64,000 nt of DNA from Panaeolus papilionaceus (Eukaryota > Basidiomycota > Agaricomycetes > Agaricales): the NCBI GenBank assembly GCA_015501605.1, contig JADNRZ010000040.1, positions 1 through 64,000 of the forward strand. Direction: 5' to 3'. The translations under genes were made by a program, and so were the position numbers. This document shows positions 1 through 10,717 of the stretch, in pieces (positions within the stretch are counted from its first letter, which is position 1; every line of letters starts with the position of its first letter). Under the pieces are notes generated by a model that had not been told where the DNA came from, did no database searches, and saw only the letters and a program-made list of their open reading frames with translations.

Positions 1-500
1 GACCTGTGTACCGTCGCTCAGATAATTCTTGGTAGATGCTGTTAATTATGGTGTCGGGGTGTAAGGTAGCGGAGGAATGATTAGGTGGTATGTAGGATAT
101 AGATGGGAGGGCTGATGTCGTTCCCATGTCAAAACCGTGGCGGATGCCAAATGGTATGTCAGAAAATTCGTCGAGGGAGTTTGCAAGGCGGAGAGCTTCT
201 TCCCATGCGTCAGCAATTAATGGGGTGACGATAGGGAATAAGGAGTGGGTAGGTGACAGGCTAGACAACGTGGCAGCACTGGGCGTTGTGCTTTTCAGTG
301 CCGCATAGGGTACAGGCGTGTCGCTTGGTGCAATTATCCAGGTTTGCACAGCGCTGATGTTGCCCGTTCCAGGAGTAACAGTAGACGTTGCCGTCTGTGT
401 CTCGTCTGGTTCCGTTAGGGTAGGGTTTTGATAGGAATATGGGGTCAGATTTGTTGAAGAGGGATGTAGCGTAGCATTTTGTTGGTGGGTGATAGACGGA
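1..500 (-). CDS. Start of reverse-transcriptase ORF of a DIRS/Ngaro-like element (partial)
   Basis: On the minus strand one frame stays open from about 500 to the window edge and overlaps the end of the zinc-knuckle ORF1 in another frame. It reads TPLIADAWEEAL, then FGIRHGFDMG, then a segment ending in QELSERRYTG. This order resembles the region just before the catalytic RT core in reverse-transcriptase ORFs that lie downstream of SAP/zinc-knuckle ORFs in mushroom genomes (family knowledge from memory). The RT core and any tyrosine recombinase would lie off the left edge. No start codon is certain because the frame overlaps ORF1. The element class is inferred from the ORF order, not from a recombinase I can see. 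Confidence 0.4.
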
Positions 501-2249
501 GCCACAGACGAAACAGCGGTAGCTTGATCGGTTTTGGTATTTTGGTTGTTCCGAAAGCGGTGGTTTTGACTCTGAGAGTTGGGAATGTTGTTGGGGTTGG
601 GGTGACGTGTGTAGGGGGTGCTCCGAGAGTTTCTATGGTAGCAAGGTTTGAAGTTGACGACTTGATGGTTGAGAGGATGAACAGCTTATCCTGACGACGT
701 GAGAGCTGTTTCCAAATCTTATCCTGCATCTTACTTGGGTCGAAAAGCTTGTTGGTCACGGCATGACGACGGATCGCAATGTCATAAGCCTTCCATAGGA
801 CCCAGTCCTCACTGCGGGTATCTTCCTCGAGAATGCGCAGGTAGTGACGGCGCCACATAAGGTATTCAGGATACTTAAAGTGCTCTTGGATGAGCTGAAG
901 CAGATGGTTCATGCCTGAAACCATTCATCAAAAGATAATTGCATTTCCCCTTCAGTGGGTAGAGATTTAGTTACGGAAGTCCAGGCACCATTTTGGAAGA
1001 GTAGTAAGCTCTCTGTTGCAACCCTCGCCCTCTTCAGCCTCTTTTGCACAGTACTTGTCAGTGAGCACAGTCAGCGGGACGTGCTCGTTCCACCCGTTCT
1101 TGAAGATTCTGCGAACCTTGTTGGGTACTTGGTATGCCAGCGCTATCAAGGGTAGCACCAGGTACACGTGTACCCAGGCGAGAAGAGGTGTTGGTGGCTC
1201 CAGGGGAGCCAGGGTCTGGTGAGGGCGATGGGGTGCGAGATCTTTTGGCTTCTGGGAGGAAGGGGAAATAAATATATGAGTAATAATTCACGAGAAACTA
1301 GGGACCGAATTTTCGGAAAGGGAATATAACGGTGCAGTCGTAGTATGCGATAAAGGGAGGCAAATTGTGTGACGTGTTGAGTCCTGGGGCCAGCATAGAG
1401 CAAGAGCCCTGATATAACGGGCACTCAGGCCAGTATAAGGGGGGGGGGGGGGCGTTACGCCAATATAAGGGGGGGGGCATTAAGCCAATGTAGGGGGCAC
1501 TATGGCCGATGTAGGGGGCATTTAAGCCAATGTAGGGGGCGTTACGCCAATATAAGGGGCATTAAGCCAATGTAGGGGGCATTGTGCGAGGGTGTGAGTT
1601 AAGGTTAACCCGTTGACACAAGGGGGGGGCTCATAATTACTGGAGCTCCAGATAACTCTGAAAGGCAGCAGCGGGAGAGGCAATAAGCAATGTAAGGGAA
1701 CTCACTTTTTCCTTTCTTGGATTTTTTACACCTCTTGTCCAGGCGACGTGGCGAAATGCTCCTGCGGCGGCGACTGTTTACTGAGGATTCAGAGGATGAT
1801 GAATCCGAATCCCAGTCGATGTCCATGGGGTCATGGTCGCTTCCATCTTGGACATCGTCCTCTGCTTCCTCGTCATCGGAGTTGTCAGCAGGTGCGTGTC
1901 CTATTCCGTGGAACTCGGGGTACTGGACGTCGTCTTCGTCGTCTTCTTCTTCATCTTCTTGCTGCTCTTCCTGCTCCTCCTCCTGTTCGTCCTCCTCTTC
2001 CTCTTCCTCCTCTTCCTCTTCCTCGTCGGAATCTTGCAGAGGTTGATTTCTCAAGTGAACGAAGAGGCCAGCATAAGTGGGATTATTTCGGAGTTCAAGG
2101 TGATGTCTCGCATAAGTTCGTAGACGGTCTTTCAGATTTTCGACAGTACCATCCTCCGCTAAGTTAAGGAGGCGGCACGCTGTAATGAGGTCTGCTTTCC
2201 GGAGCGTCGAGATTGCGCCACGTGGAAAATGGTTGCGATAGGGGGGCAT
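261..2249 (-). pseudogene. ORF1 (SAP-like plus CCHC zinc knuckle) of the DIRS/Ngaro-like element, frameshifted
   Basis: The first exon starts at 2249 and runs to a GTGAGT donor at 1705. It encodes a SAP-like helix pair (LRKADLITACRLLNLAEDG), a long Glu/Asp tract and a basic SR-rich end with likely nuclear signals. After an interval containing a minisatellite, coding resumes near 1167 with IFKNGWNEHVPLTVLTDKYC, then changes frame near 1020 and again near 908. It continues through a Trp/His-rich segment (MWRRHYLRIL, LWKAYDIAIRR) and changes frame once more near 520 to reach a zinc knuckle CFVCGSVYHPPTKC (C-x2-C-x4-H-x4-C) and a second Cys/His cluster, with the stop at 261. Order and motifs fit a Gag-like nucleic-acid-binding ORF1. 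At least three frame changes make it a broken copy, although one could be an intron. Confidence 0.55.
1408..1592. repeat. G-rich minisatellite, about eight units of 20-26 bp
   Basis: Units of the form TAGGGGGCATTAAGCCAATG repeat head to tail with variable G runs; the longest is 14 G at 1439-1452. The array lies between the two coding blocks of ORF1, inside its intron or an insertion, and could form G-quadruplexes. Confidence 0.8.
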
Positions 2250-2279
2250 GTTGCGAAGGGAGAGGAGGGTTGGAGTGAG

Positions 2280-2447
2280 AGTAGCGTGTTAAGAAAATAA
2301 ATTGACTATGAGAACCACGGACGCGGAGTTCGCGAGCACCGTGGTTGTACAGGATGAAGTAAGTAAATAAGGAGGAGTTGTGGGTTGGAGCTGTCAAGTG
2401 GTCTCGCACACGTGACCAAGAAGACAGATCTGTGCCCGCACAGATCT
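2280..2447 (-). repeat. 5' terminal segment of the DIRS-like element with 22-bp palindrome
   Basis: The palindrome AGATCTGTGC-CC-GCACAGATCT occupies 2426-2447. The roughly 160 bp from here toward ORF1 are nearly identical, in opposite orientation, to 35092-35245. The ORF1 start codon lies about 200 bp inside the palindrome, so this segment is probably the element's 5' end and promoter region. Its outer edge coincides with where recognisable KDZ coding begins. Confidence 0.6.
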
Positions 2448-5400
2448 TCTCAGTTTGCTGAAACTTTTTCCCAGAAACTAACACAAACGGAGTACATTGA
2501 GGAATTCGTGTCGTGTGTGGATATAATATTGCCTGCACTGTTATCCAGTGAATATCTCGATTTCGACCAGAGAGTCTGCGGAGAATGCTCATCACAGGGT
2601 ATATGGCACTGTTCAACGTGCTTTGACAGTAACATGTACTGTTGGGGGTGTATATGCAAACGACATATGGCAAATCCATTGCATCGCATTCAGTGCTGGC
2701 TTGGAGATCATTTTCATTCTGCTGTGCTGTGGGAAGTTGGTGTTTACCTTGCCGTTCCACATCATTCCAAGTCCCTCAGAGACAATTGCAACAAGAGACA
2801 ACAGAACATCAACAGAATGGAGCAACAGGAGAAGGAGAAGGATCTGGAGGAAGCTAGTCTTTTGATGCGAGGGAGGTTCCCAAATGTGCCAATCAAGGAG
2901 CCTGACTCACATGAAGACATGATTGTAGAAGACAACAAATCCTCCAATACACTCAGTGATGAAGATTTTGAAAAGGAGATGGAAACTGCGTATCGTGCAT
3001 ACAAGGATCAGGGACGAACCACGGAGTCGTCCGCCCCCGCGGGAAATGATCTCTTGGAACCTGACATTCAGCAACACGAACAGAAACCAGACCTCAAACG
3101 AGTTGTACACACCAATGGCATCCATTACCTTCATATCGTATCCTGTGATTGCCAGGGAGAGGCTGAGCACCTGGCAGACTTGGTTGCATTTTCCATCCTT
3201 CCAGCTTCCTTTAAGCAGCCAAAAATGTTTTTCACAACACAAATGCTCGATTACAGTCGCTTGTGCAATCTCGAACTGAAATGCTTGTATTACCAGTTTC
3301 ATCAGCTGCTGCGTCGCCTCACCCACCCGCTGGCTCCTGCACTTGTAAAAAGTCTTTATCATGAATTTCGCCGCATGTGCCACATATGGCAATGGATGAA
3401 AAAGCTAAAATGGGCTGGCTTGCGACTGGACCGGAAAGCAGGAAATCCCACTAGTGGCCAGTTTATGGTTTTCTGCTTGGCCTGCCCTCAGCCTGGTATC
3501 AACATTCCTGAGAACTGGCATGAAGAGCCCGACAATGTCGAATACAAGGGAAAGGATGCACCACTCTATGACAGACACGGAATGATGCCCAACACCAAAG
3601 AATATCAATCTTATTTGAAGCAGGCAAATCATGCTCCAATGGTGAGTGAAAATAATATTGTTTTCCACAGGCTAACGCAATCCTGTCATGCAGAGAGTGC
3701 CGTGTGATAACAGTTTTCGTGCAATCAACAAAGCCCTCGCAACGCGGAAAGGATGTGATGTTACTGGCATTGTTGGTGTAGCTTGTGCACGACATGGTTG
3801 CTACTGTCCAAACGCATTAGTCGATTTGCAGAAGGGTGAACAGCAAAAGAATGTTGACTATGCATTTGTCAAAGCCCTCCAACATACTCATGTCAATGTC
3901 AGGCAGAAGGTGACCATCATATATGACATCGCCTTCCAATACTCGATCCACCTCCGTGCACGTATTGACAAATTGCTTTCCGTGGGAGTTCCGAATCTGC
4001 AGGAACTTGTCATCGATCGTGCGATTGGCCTTTTCCATGTGCATGATCATAAGGATGAATGTTTCTTTCACTTCTCTCCAACATTTATTCCTGGACTTGG
4101 CACAGTGGCAGGGGAAATACTTGAATCCCTCTGGGCAGTGCTCAATGAAATTTCCATTGCAGTACGGACATCAGGACCTGCGTTCCGCATGGAAATGTTG
4201 GATGACCACACCAACGACTCCAACCACAAAAAGATTTTGAACATGCCTCTATCTTTGGCTGATAGCTTTCGTGAGGCTATCAAGAGCATGTCCGAACACA
4301 GTGAAATCTTTAACGAAATCAACACTCGCGCGGAAGGTCTAGGATATGCACAGAAATGGCTCCAGGATATTGAGCATGCAGAAGCGACTCGACATGAAAA
4401 TCCTAAGGTCATGGACATTTACGGCGCGGACCCAGCAATCGTGAACTCTAATCCAGTCCTGCGGGAACCACCTTCATCGCCGAATAGCCCCATACACCTC
4501 TATCTGGATTTGGCATTGCGCACTGAAGAGAGACAGTGAGTTGAAGATATATTTATCTGTTCATTTTGATTCATAGGTTTCATTGCAGAGTGGAACTCCA
4601 CCTCTGTGTTAAACACGCTGGGAAATCCGCTTCGGAAGAGGATATGAATATCATAGAATCAGGCCGTCAAGCAGTGCTGGAATCGATTTTGGCACTTAAA
4701 CCTTTGGAGGTGGCGGCTGGTATACAACCATTACGAGTTGATATTGTGCCCAATGAGGGCCTGCAAGATATAACTCTGCCAGAAAATCACATTCTACTGC
4801 TACCATCCAAGGGCAACGTACAACCCAGCTACGCGGCAGACGAAGCCCAATTACGAGAGGATCAAGCAAACCGACATCTCGAGCAAATCTGCGAGCTCAT
4901 TGTGGAAAAGTCCCTTCACTTCACAAATTTCCTACAGAATGCAAACAAGTGTGCAATACAAACAAGGTCACACCGCAGAGTCAATGACGTTGCACACCTT
5001 CTGGACTACCATTGCAAGGTCTACAATCACTCCCGCAAAGTCATAGAGGACCTCAACCCACAATCTTCTGTACTGAAGGCTCTAAGACCCCTTCAACGCA
5101 GTGATCTCAATTCAAGTTCAGCATTGCTTCTTCCCAATGAAAGGGGTTCGACTAAAATTGTGCTTTCTCTGTCCTGGATTTGGCGTTCAAGGGTGATTCA
5201 GTGGACCGGAATGGCGCCACCTACTGGTGACACCTCCGACGACCCTGAAGCAGTGAAAGAATGTAAGTGTGTATAATCCGCTGCTGCGGCCAGTTTATTA
5301 ATTTTTCAAAGTTTTACGTGTTCATTGGCTTTGAGCGAGGGCCTTCTCGCAACAGTGGGCAGAAGAAGTCAAGCTACTCTACCATGAAATGGAATGGACA

Positions 5401-5562
5401 GTCAGATATTTTTTATATCACATGAGAATATGGAGGGATTTCGCAACAGCACATGAAGGTGTTCATTCCGCCGCGGCGTACGCACGCTGGAAACGTGATT
5501 CTTATTTGCGCCTTGCTGTTGAAGCGGACATCTTATTTACAGAATCAAGTATGCAGTATTGA
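2448..5562 (+). pseudogene. KDZ-superfamily transposase with CxC2-like cysteine cluster, N-terminally truncated
   Basis: Four exons can be read: 2448-3641, 3694-4535, 4577 (or 4589)-5262 and 5336-5562. All introns have GT-AG ends and phases that join in frame; intron 1 has a GCTAACG branch site. The first exon carries the cysteine cluster (CGECSSQGIWHCSTC, then CWGCICKRH and PLHRI) and the segment HYLHIVSCDCQGE. The second has CARHGCYCP, DLQKGE, YDIAFQYSIH, GLFHVHDHKDECFF and GEILESLWAVLN, covering the zinc-binding residues and the second and third acidic positions of the family. The expected first-Asp segment (DxNF-like) between ENWHEEP and the DRHG stretch is not present. The coding start is lost in the adjoining repeat; a frame open from 2385 reads repeat sequence there. 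It is probably inactive. Confidence 0.85.
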
Positions 5563-5659
5563 TCGCCATTCTTTAACAGAACAAAATAACAAATTTATTC
5601 ACATTTATAAAAAGCATTGCATATTTCGACAGATACATAGATATATACGACTGGATTGG

Positions 5660-6329
5660 CTAGTTAGAGGAGATGTAGAGCTGATCATCAGACCCATACT
5701 GTGTGCCTCCCACGGAGGAAGAACTCCCCCTCCTCAATAACCCACTTACTACCTCTTCCTCATCGTCGTCCTCATCCTCATCCTCGTTATCTTCATCTTC
5801 CTCGTTATTGTCCTCCGATTCTTCATCGTCTTCGTCTGCTTCATCTGATGTTGCTGCCTCCAAGTCCGCAGGATCGGAATCCTCATTACCATCATTCTCC
5901 AAATCGTCGCTTGAAGCCCCATTGCTGACATATCCAGAGGAGCCCCCATTGCTGTGCATTACATCTCCACTGCGCATGGTCCACAAGCCGTTATCAATAC
6001 TGCTGGGTTGATCGACTAAAATGAACTAATTAGGACCCAAATCCCTGTTTGAAGAACAGGATGTTCTTACCTGACAATGGCTCAGGGCTCAATGGGATTT
6101 GAGCTGGTGCGTTGCGGAGCACGGAAAAAATATCAATATCGCCGGAATCAGTTCCACCTAGTGGGGAAAGACCTGCATCGCGGGGTGGCTCTGACAGCTG
6201 ACTTGGCGCGGTAGCCAATAGATGCAACAAGTCCTGTTCTGCAGTAAGCCTGACATTGAGGTTGGGAGACTGATCCTCACTGGCTGGTAAGACGTCCCAC
6301 GGAGCCGTACCCAAGAGATCCATGAGCAC
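5660..6329 (-). CDS. Acidic two-exon protein convergent with the KDZ transposase, 204 aa
   Basis: Exon 1 is 6329-6071 and exon 2 is 6015-5660. The intron has a GTAAGA donor and a TTTTAG acceptor, and the phases join in frame. The N-terminal half carries two related helical motifs (LLHLLATAPSQL and FSVLRNAPAQIP) plus an opening LLGTAPWDVLP, so it looks like three short degenerate repeats. The C-terminal half is a long Asp/Glu tract followed by a Ser/Gly tail. I do not recognise the family. It lies tail to tail with the transposase inside the same element, about 100 bp from its stop, which suggests a passenger or accessory gene. The Ser-rich reading on the plus strand is only the antisense of the acidic tract. 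Confidence 0.5.
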
Positions 6330-6575
6330 TAGTGGCTACCACCTCCTTGTCATAGGACAGGACAGTTGCCCTGCAGGCGATTTCACCCATTGCCCTAAGT
6401 TTTATGAAACGAAACTTGCAGTAATATCTATGAAATGAGCCTAGGGTAAATTAGCAGGTGTTTTCATAGGCAATATCATACTTGCCGGGGCGATTTTCAT
6501 AGCGATATTATGTTTACCATTTCTATTTTCATGCTTCCCTCTGCGATTTTCAAAGCATTTTCATAGCTAGGCTTG
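6330..6575. other. Intergenic, AT-rich
   Basis: Nothing gene-like is visible. The stretch leads into the tandem repeat at 6576 and shares its TTTTCATAG/TTTTCATGATT words. Confidence 0.5.
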
Positions 6576-6780
6576 TGATTTTCATGATTACTGGGGCGAT
6601 ATTATTATTGATTTCATGAATATCCTTGTGATTTTCATGATTATGGGGGTGATATTATTATTATTTTCATGGATACCCTTGCGATTTTCATGATTACTGT
6701 GGTGATATTCTTGTTGATTTCATGAATATCCTTGCAATTTTCATGATTATTTGGGCGATATTCTTGTTGATTTCATAGAT
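6576..6780. repeat. Tandem repeat, about four units of roughly 52-55 bp
   Basis: Each unit has the core GATTTTCATGATTACTGG, then a GCGATATT word, then a GATTTCATGAATATCCTT word. Units differ by scattered substitutions, so the array is not brand new. It lies inside the KDZ element between its two minus-strand genes. Confidence 0.75.
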
Positions 6781-6899
6781 TGCCTTAATCTTGTCAGTGC
6801 ATTTTCTTATCAAATCAGGGCAATTCTATATTTAGAATTGCCATAATATGATATCATTAGATCAGATCACTATTATCTCCGCTTTTTTTGGACCCTTAT

Positions 6900-7420
6900 C
6901 TCATCCATCAATTACATCAAATCAGGGCTCTGCCCCTATTGCACCCATTATTTCTAGCATTTATTACACTGCTTTTCTGGCCACTTTATATGGACATATA
7001 TATACCATTGGAAAGCTACAATCGCCTACTATTTGATTCTGAATTTTATTCAATTTAATTCCTGCAGGGGAGCAGCCCATTTAGCTGCACTTTTTCCCAT
7101 CAATTTAGCCCCTATTCATTTATGCCACCATTCCTGCTGCATTTGCACCGCTTTTTTGGCACTTTTTCTGGTGCACATATATACCATTAGAAAGCCCTAA
7201 TTGTCTAGTTTAAGAATCTGCCCTTGGTTTTACAATAGCCCCACTAGGGACTGCACTATTTAGCTGCGCTTTTTTGGCATTTAATTAGCCCCTATTTTGA
7301 ATCGGCATTGTTCCTGCTCCATTTTGCATCACTTTGGTGCAATTATATATGGACATATATATATCACCAGAAAGCTACAAATGCCTAGATTAAGAATCTG
7401 AAATCAGAACATAAATGTTG
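6900..7420. repeat. Divergent tandem repeat, about three units of roughly 180 bp
   Basis: The words GGACATATATATACCA, GAAAGCTACAA and TTTAGCCCCTATT recur at about 180-bp spacing (for example near 6990, 7170 and 7350). No open frame spans the units. They are part of the AT-rich interior of the KDZ element. Confidence 0.65.
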
Positions 7421-8479
7421 TATCTAGGGAGGGAGCAATTGCATTTCGCATTTGGGGTATTAGAGCGTGGGAACACCCTTGATCACCTCTTCTCCTCCTC
7501 CCCCCACCGCTTTTCTGCCTCCATTCCTGCACATCCACTCCACCCCTCGGCCTATAATTTGGCATGCATGTGTAAAATATGTATTATAAACGGTGTGCAA
7601 AACAGGAACGCAAGGGGACTGCTAGGAATGCAGCTATTCTGCATTTACCCTGTTTTGCTTCTATTTCTGCCAAAAGAGGACCCAATAGTCCCCTATAACT
7701 TGCATTTTCAGTGGGATGAAGCAATTTAAATATGTTATAATATCACCACTATTGTTCTGTACCATGTGTCATGTGTTCACAGTTATGGATCATATAGAAA
7801 CAGCCATATACTGTCTCACAAGTTCCCCAAATACTATATTGGGCATATCTCCACCATTTCTGACTGCTTTGGAAGGGCGCAAATTGTTCTGAAATCGCCT
7901 TATGAATACCTACAAAACAAGGGTACTCGCAGCAAATTCTGAGCACTTCTCAAAAATACCTGTTTTTCGGCTGATAAGGCATTTGTACAAGATCTGTATA
8001 GAAATAATTTAATCAGACCTCATAGAGGTGAGAGTATTCACTATTATTGATATTCACAAAAGGTTTGAGAACATTTGAGTGAGTGTGGAAGGCTGGACAC
8101 ACAAATGGGTGCTAGAATGCAGGTTGATGTAGTGTCAATGCACAATGAACTAACAACAACTAGGATTCTCATTAACTGTTTCTCTCGGTCTATTGGCTAC
8201 ACTTGACCAATCTCCTTCAAACTTTTTTTAAATTGAAGATGTGTCAATTCTAAACGCATTTCAGGTATATATATGCACACAGACAGTGGTACCACCATAC
8301 AAGAGTCTCAAAACCTCCTCTTGACTATCTGGGGTTGATGGGGGATATTAAACATGTTATATCTTCATGGGGAGAGATCGGATTTTCATGATGAAGCACA
8401 CATTTGAAAGGTGTTGACCACTGCGGTTTAAAAGACCTTTGAGCTCAAAGATTGGTTAAGAAATGCGAATGATATTGGT
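7421..8479. other. Intergenic interior of the KDZ element
   Basis: I see no supported gene or RNA. Short open frames here lack splice context and resemble nothing I recognise. Confidence 0.5.
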
Positions 8480-9306
8480 TCAATGATCCATGTAGTACTC
8501 AATATCTTTGTTCGTCCCAGATCCCCTCTGAATCCTGACATCATCTTCCCAATAGAGTGCGAGAATCTCGTACAGAAAGAGGGGATACTTCTCCATTTCC
8601 AACGGTTCTTGCTGACGCTTCGGGATGACCAGTTGCAGCATCTCACGCCACACCTTGTCATAGAAACGCGCATGTGCATACGCTGCAGGAATAAACTCTT
8701 GGAATGCCTGCACACGTTCACTCACATTGGTCAAGTCGAGAATGCTGGTTGGAGGCATACTACCATCCAAATTATTCCACCAGTCATTTCGAAAATGAAT
8801 GTCTGCGGGCAACCAGGGCGCGAGATTCTCCAACATGTTTGTCCAATGTTGCGCGTCTTCCTGGAGGTTATGAGTTACCCATTTGTCTGGTGAGAAATAT
8901 TCAAGCACGAGGATCTTCAGTGGACTGCACATGATGGGTGTGTGACCATTGCAAAAAGCAGCTCCAATCATGGTTAACAAGAACTCCTGCACCAGATCGA
9001 TTAATGTTCATCAGAGGGCAATACCATTGGTAACTTGAAACCACATACCACTTCCATCTTCATGCCTGTTTCCAGCAACCTGAGATCTGCCTTGTCAAAT
9101 CCAGTAAGTGGGAGGCATGTGGCCAAGTTGATGACAGTCTTGATCTGTGCGGCCAGTTGATAGGAGCCGTATATCAAAACATCCTCTTCCCAATAGGTCC
9201 GGTGGGGCGGAGGCTTGTCATGATAACGATGCATTCCTTGAAAGAAACGGAATGGCTTCTGAGCGAGAAACAGGCTGTCGTCAACAGATTCTACAGATTC
9301 TGACAT
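8480..9306 (-). pseudogene. Uncharacterised protein gene in the KDZ element, one frame change
   Basis: Two long minus-strand frames abut: one starts at 9306 and stops at 9001, and the next reads on from about 8998 to a stop at 8480 in a different frame. Together they give about 275 residues with even composition, including YWEEDVLIYGSYQLAAQI, LRLLETGMKMEVVCGF, GAAFCNGHTPIM, WVTHNLQEDAQHW and WLPADIHFRNDWW. Rich aromatic content and few repeats mark it as true coding sequence rather than chance. I do not recognise a domain. The frame change at 8998-9005 suggests a one-base indel; an intron is less likely because no convincing GT donor lies there. Confidence 0.5.
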
Positions 9307-9399
9307 GATGGTAGATGTAAAACCAGTATCTGATTGAAAGATGGAGACCTATATGATAAGGTCACCTGATTACTGCCAAACGCAGAATCAATATTGCCA

Positions 9400-10547
9400 T
9401 CGGAATTGATCTGTTGCGCAGCGGATAATTGTTTATATGTCTGTGGAGAGTGACACTGTCTGTGGAATATCACATCATATTTTCAAGATGTACCGTGGCT
9501 GCAGCATCGGCTAGGCATGTTTTAGTTGAATACCGTCCAGCGCCGCAGGCCATTCTTACTTTCATTCATTACATTTTCTTCTGGAGCAATTCCACGGAAC
9601 CATTGTTTTTCGAAGACCCTTGTTCGATATCCGCGGAATATCACAGCTACAATGGTTATCCATTGTTTAATCAGTCCTGCAGATGAGGTTTCCTTTGTGT
9701 CGCAAACAAACTATCCTGCCGTGGAAACACGTTGCAGGGTGACAACATTTTTCAAGATGAGCACTGCTGCGGAAATGGCTGAGCACAATTTTTCAGTTCA
9801 CTAATATCCACTGCCGCAGTGTATTGTGATTTTTCATTTTCTTGTGCATCTTCTCCACACGGAGTTCATTTGTTTTAAACACCTGTGTTCTATCCTATCC
9901 CGTGGCATTCGATACCCGACAGGTCTAATCCACTGATGCAGATACGCTGACGCATCACTTCTCCGCCGTGGACACATTGTCCTAGCTTCTATCGTTTTCT
10001 TAATATTCTCTGCTGCAGCACAATGATCACCCGCCCAACCCTCCCTGTCCTGTTGACTGCATGGTATTACTCATTTTCCACCTCACAAACTGTTCATTAA
10101 CCATTGTTTGTTCTTGCTCTAAATCTAAATTTTCCACGGATCTTGCAGAACGACCTGTCCACACACCTACACCCACCTATTTCACCTCCTCCCCCTCCAG
10201 CGCTTCACTTCCCAATCACCTTGCAAAAATTAAATTTTCCCCCTTTGTCTTCCACCGTGTCCAATCCATACCCTCCTGCTCCTGCTCCCCCTCTAATCTA
10301 ATCTGCCACCCCCCCTCCTCCGCGTCCAACCATCCATCTACCAGCTATACATACTCACACTTGACCTATGTTTCCGCTGCGGCCAATTCACTCACCCTCC
10401 ATTTCCGCTCACCCCAACCTGATTCCCCACCTACCCCCATCCTCCCCTCACCTACCTCTCCACCATGCTCCATCCACCATTCACCCACCCACCCTCCCCT
10501 CCCCCGCGCCCCATCCACTATCTCACTACCTACCCCTACCTGCTCCG
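9400..10547. other. Subterminal region of the KDZ element with degenerate CCGCGG/CTGCAG-like words
   Basis: Words such as TTCCACGGAA, ATCCGCGGAA, CCGTGGAAAC, GCTGCGGAAA, CCTGCAG and CTGCTGCAG recur every 50-100 bp. They look like decayed versions of the TTTCCGCGGAAA and CCTGCAGG words packed in the fold-back elements downstream. 10130-10550 is strongly C-rich, matching the C-rich subterminal part of those elements. No gene is seen. Confidence 0.5.
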
Positions 10548-10717
10548 CTCATCTAGTAACGCTTTATTACATTTATACTATATCTAATGAACTAATTATA
10601 TTACCTTCCTTACCTAGAATGTAGGAAATCCATGGCGATCCACGGATCACACTCAGTCATTAAGTTGTAGCTAGTCTGCGGATCAACAAAGTCGCTACAT
10701 TGTAATTACCTTATATC
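10548..10717. repeat. Right terminal repeat of the KDZ element
   Basis: This stretch matches 50670-50836 and 56410-56578 almost throughout, including ATGTAGGAAATCCATGGCG and the end CATTGTAATTACCTTATATC. It ends at the same C as the two fold-back elements, followed by a unique flank. Confidence 0.75.

Larger units (their letters stand above)
2448..10717 (+). mobile_element. KDZ-type DNA transposon, left end replaced, right end intact
   Basis: The element contains a CxC2/KDZ transposase gene on plus (2448-5562), two minus-strand passenger genes (5660-6329 and 8480-9306), AT-rich spacers with tandem repeats, a subterminal stretch rich in CCGCGG-, CCACGG- and CTGCAG-like words (9400-10547) and a right terminal repeat ending at 10717. 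The terminal 170 bp closely match the ends of the fold-back elements at 48736-50836 and 53029-56578. The right flank CACACTCGACTGG continues sequence seen upstream of the other GTPase copies, which fixes the boundary. The left end was lost where the DIRS-like element adjoins at 2447. Grouping these parts into one element is an inference. Confidence 0.55.

Noticed and set aside
1717..2046. Ser-rich plus-strand frame
   Set aside because: It is the antisense of the Glu/Asp tract of ORF1.
5703..6011. Ser-rich plus-strand frame after the KDZ gene
   Set aside because: It is the antisense of the acidic tail of the minus-strand gene 5660-6329.
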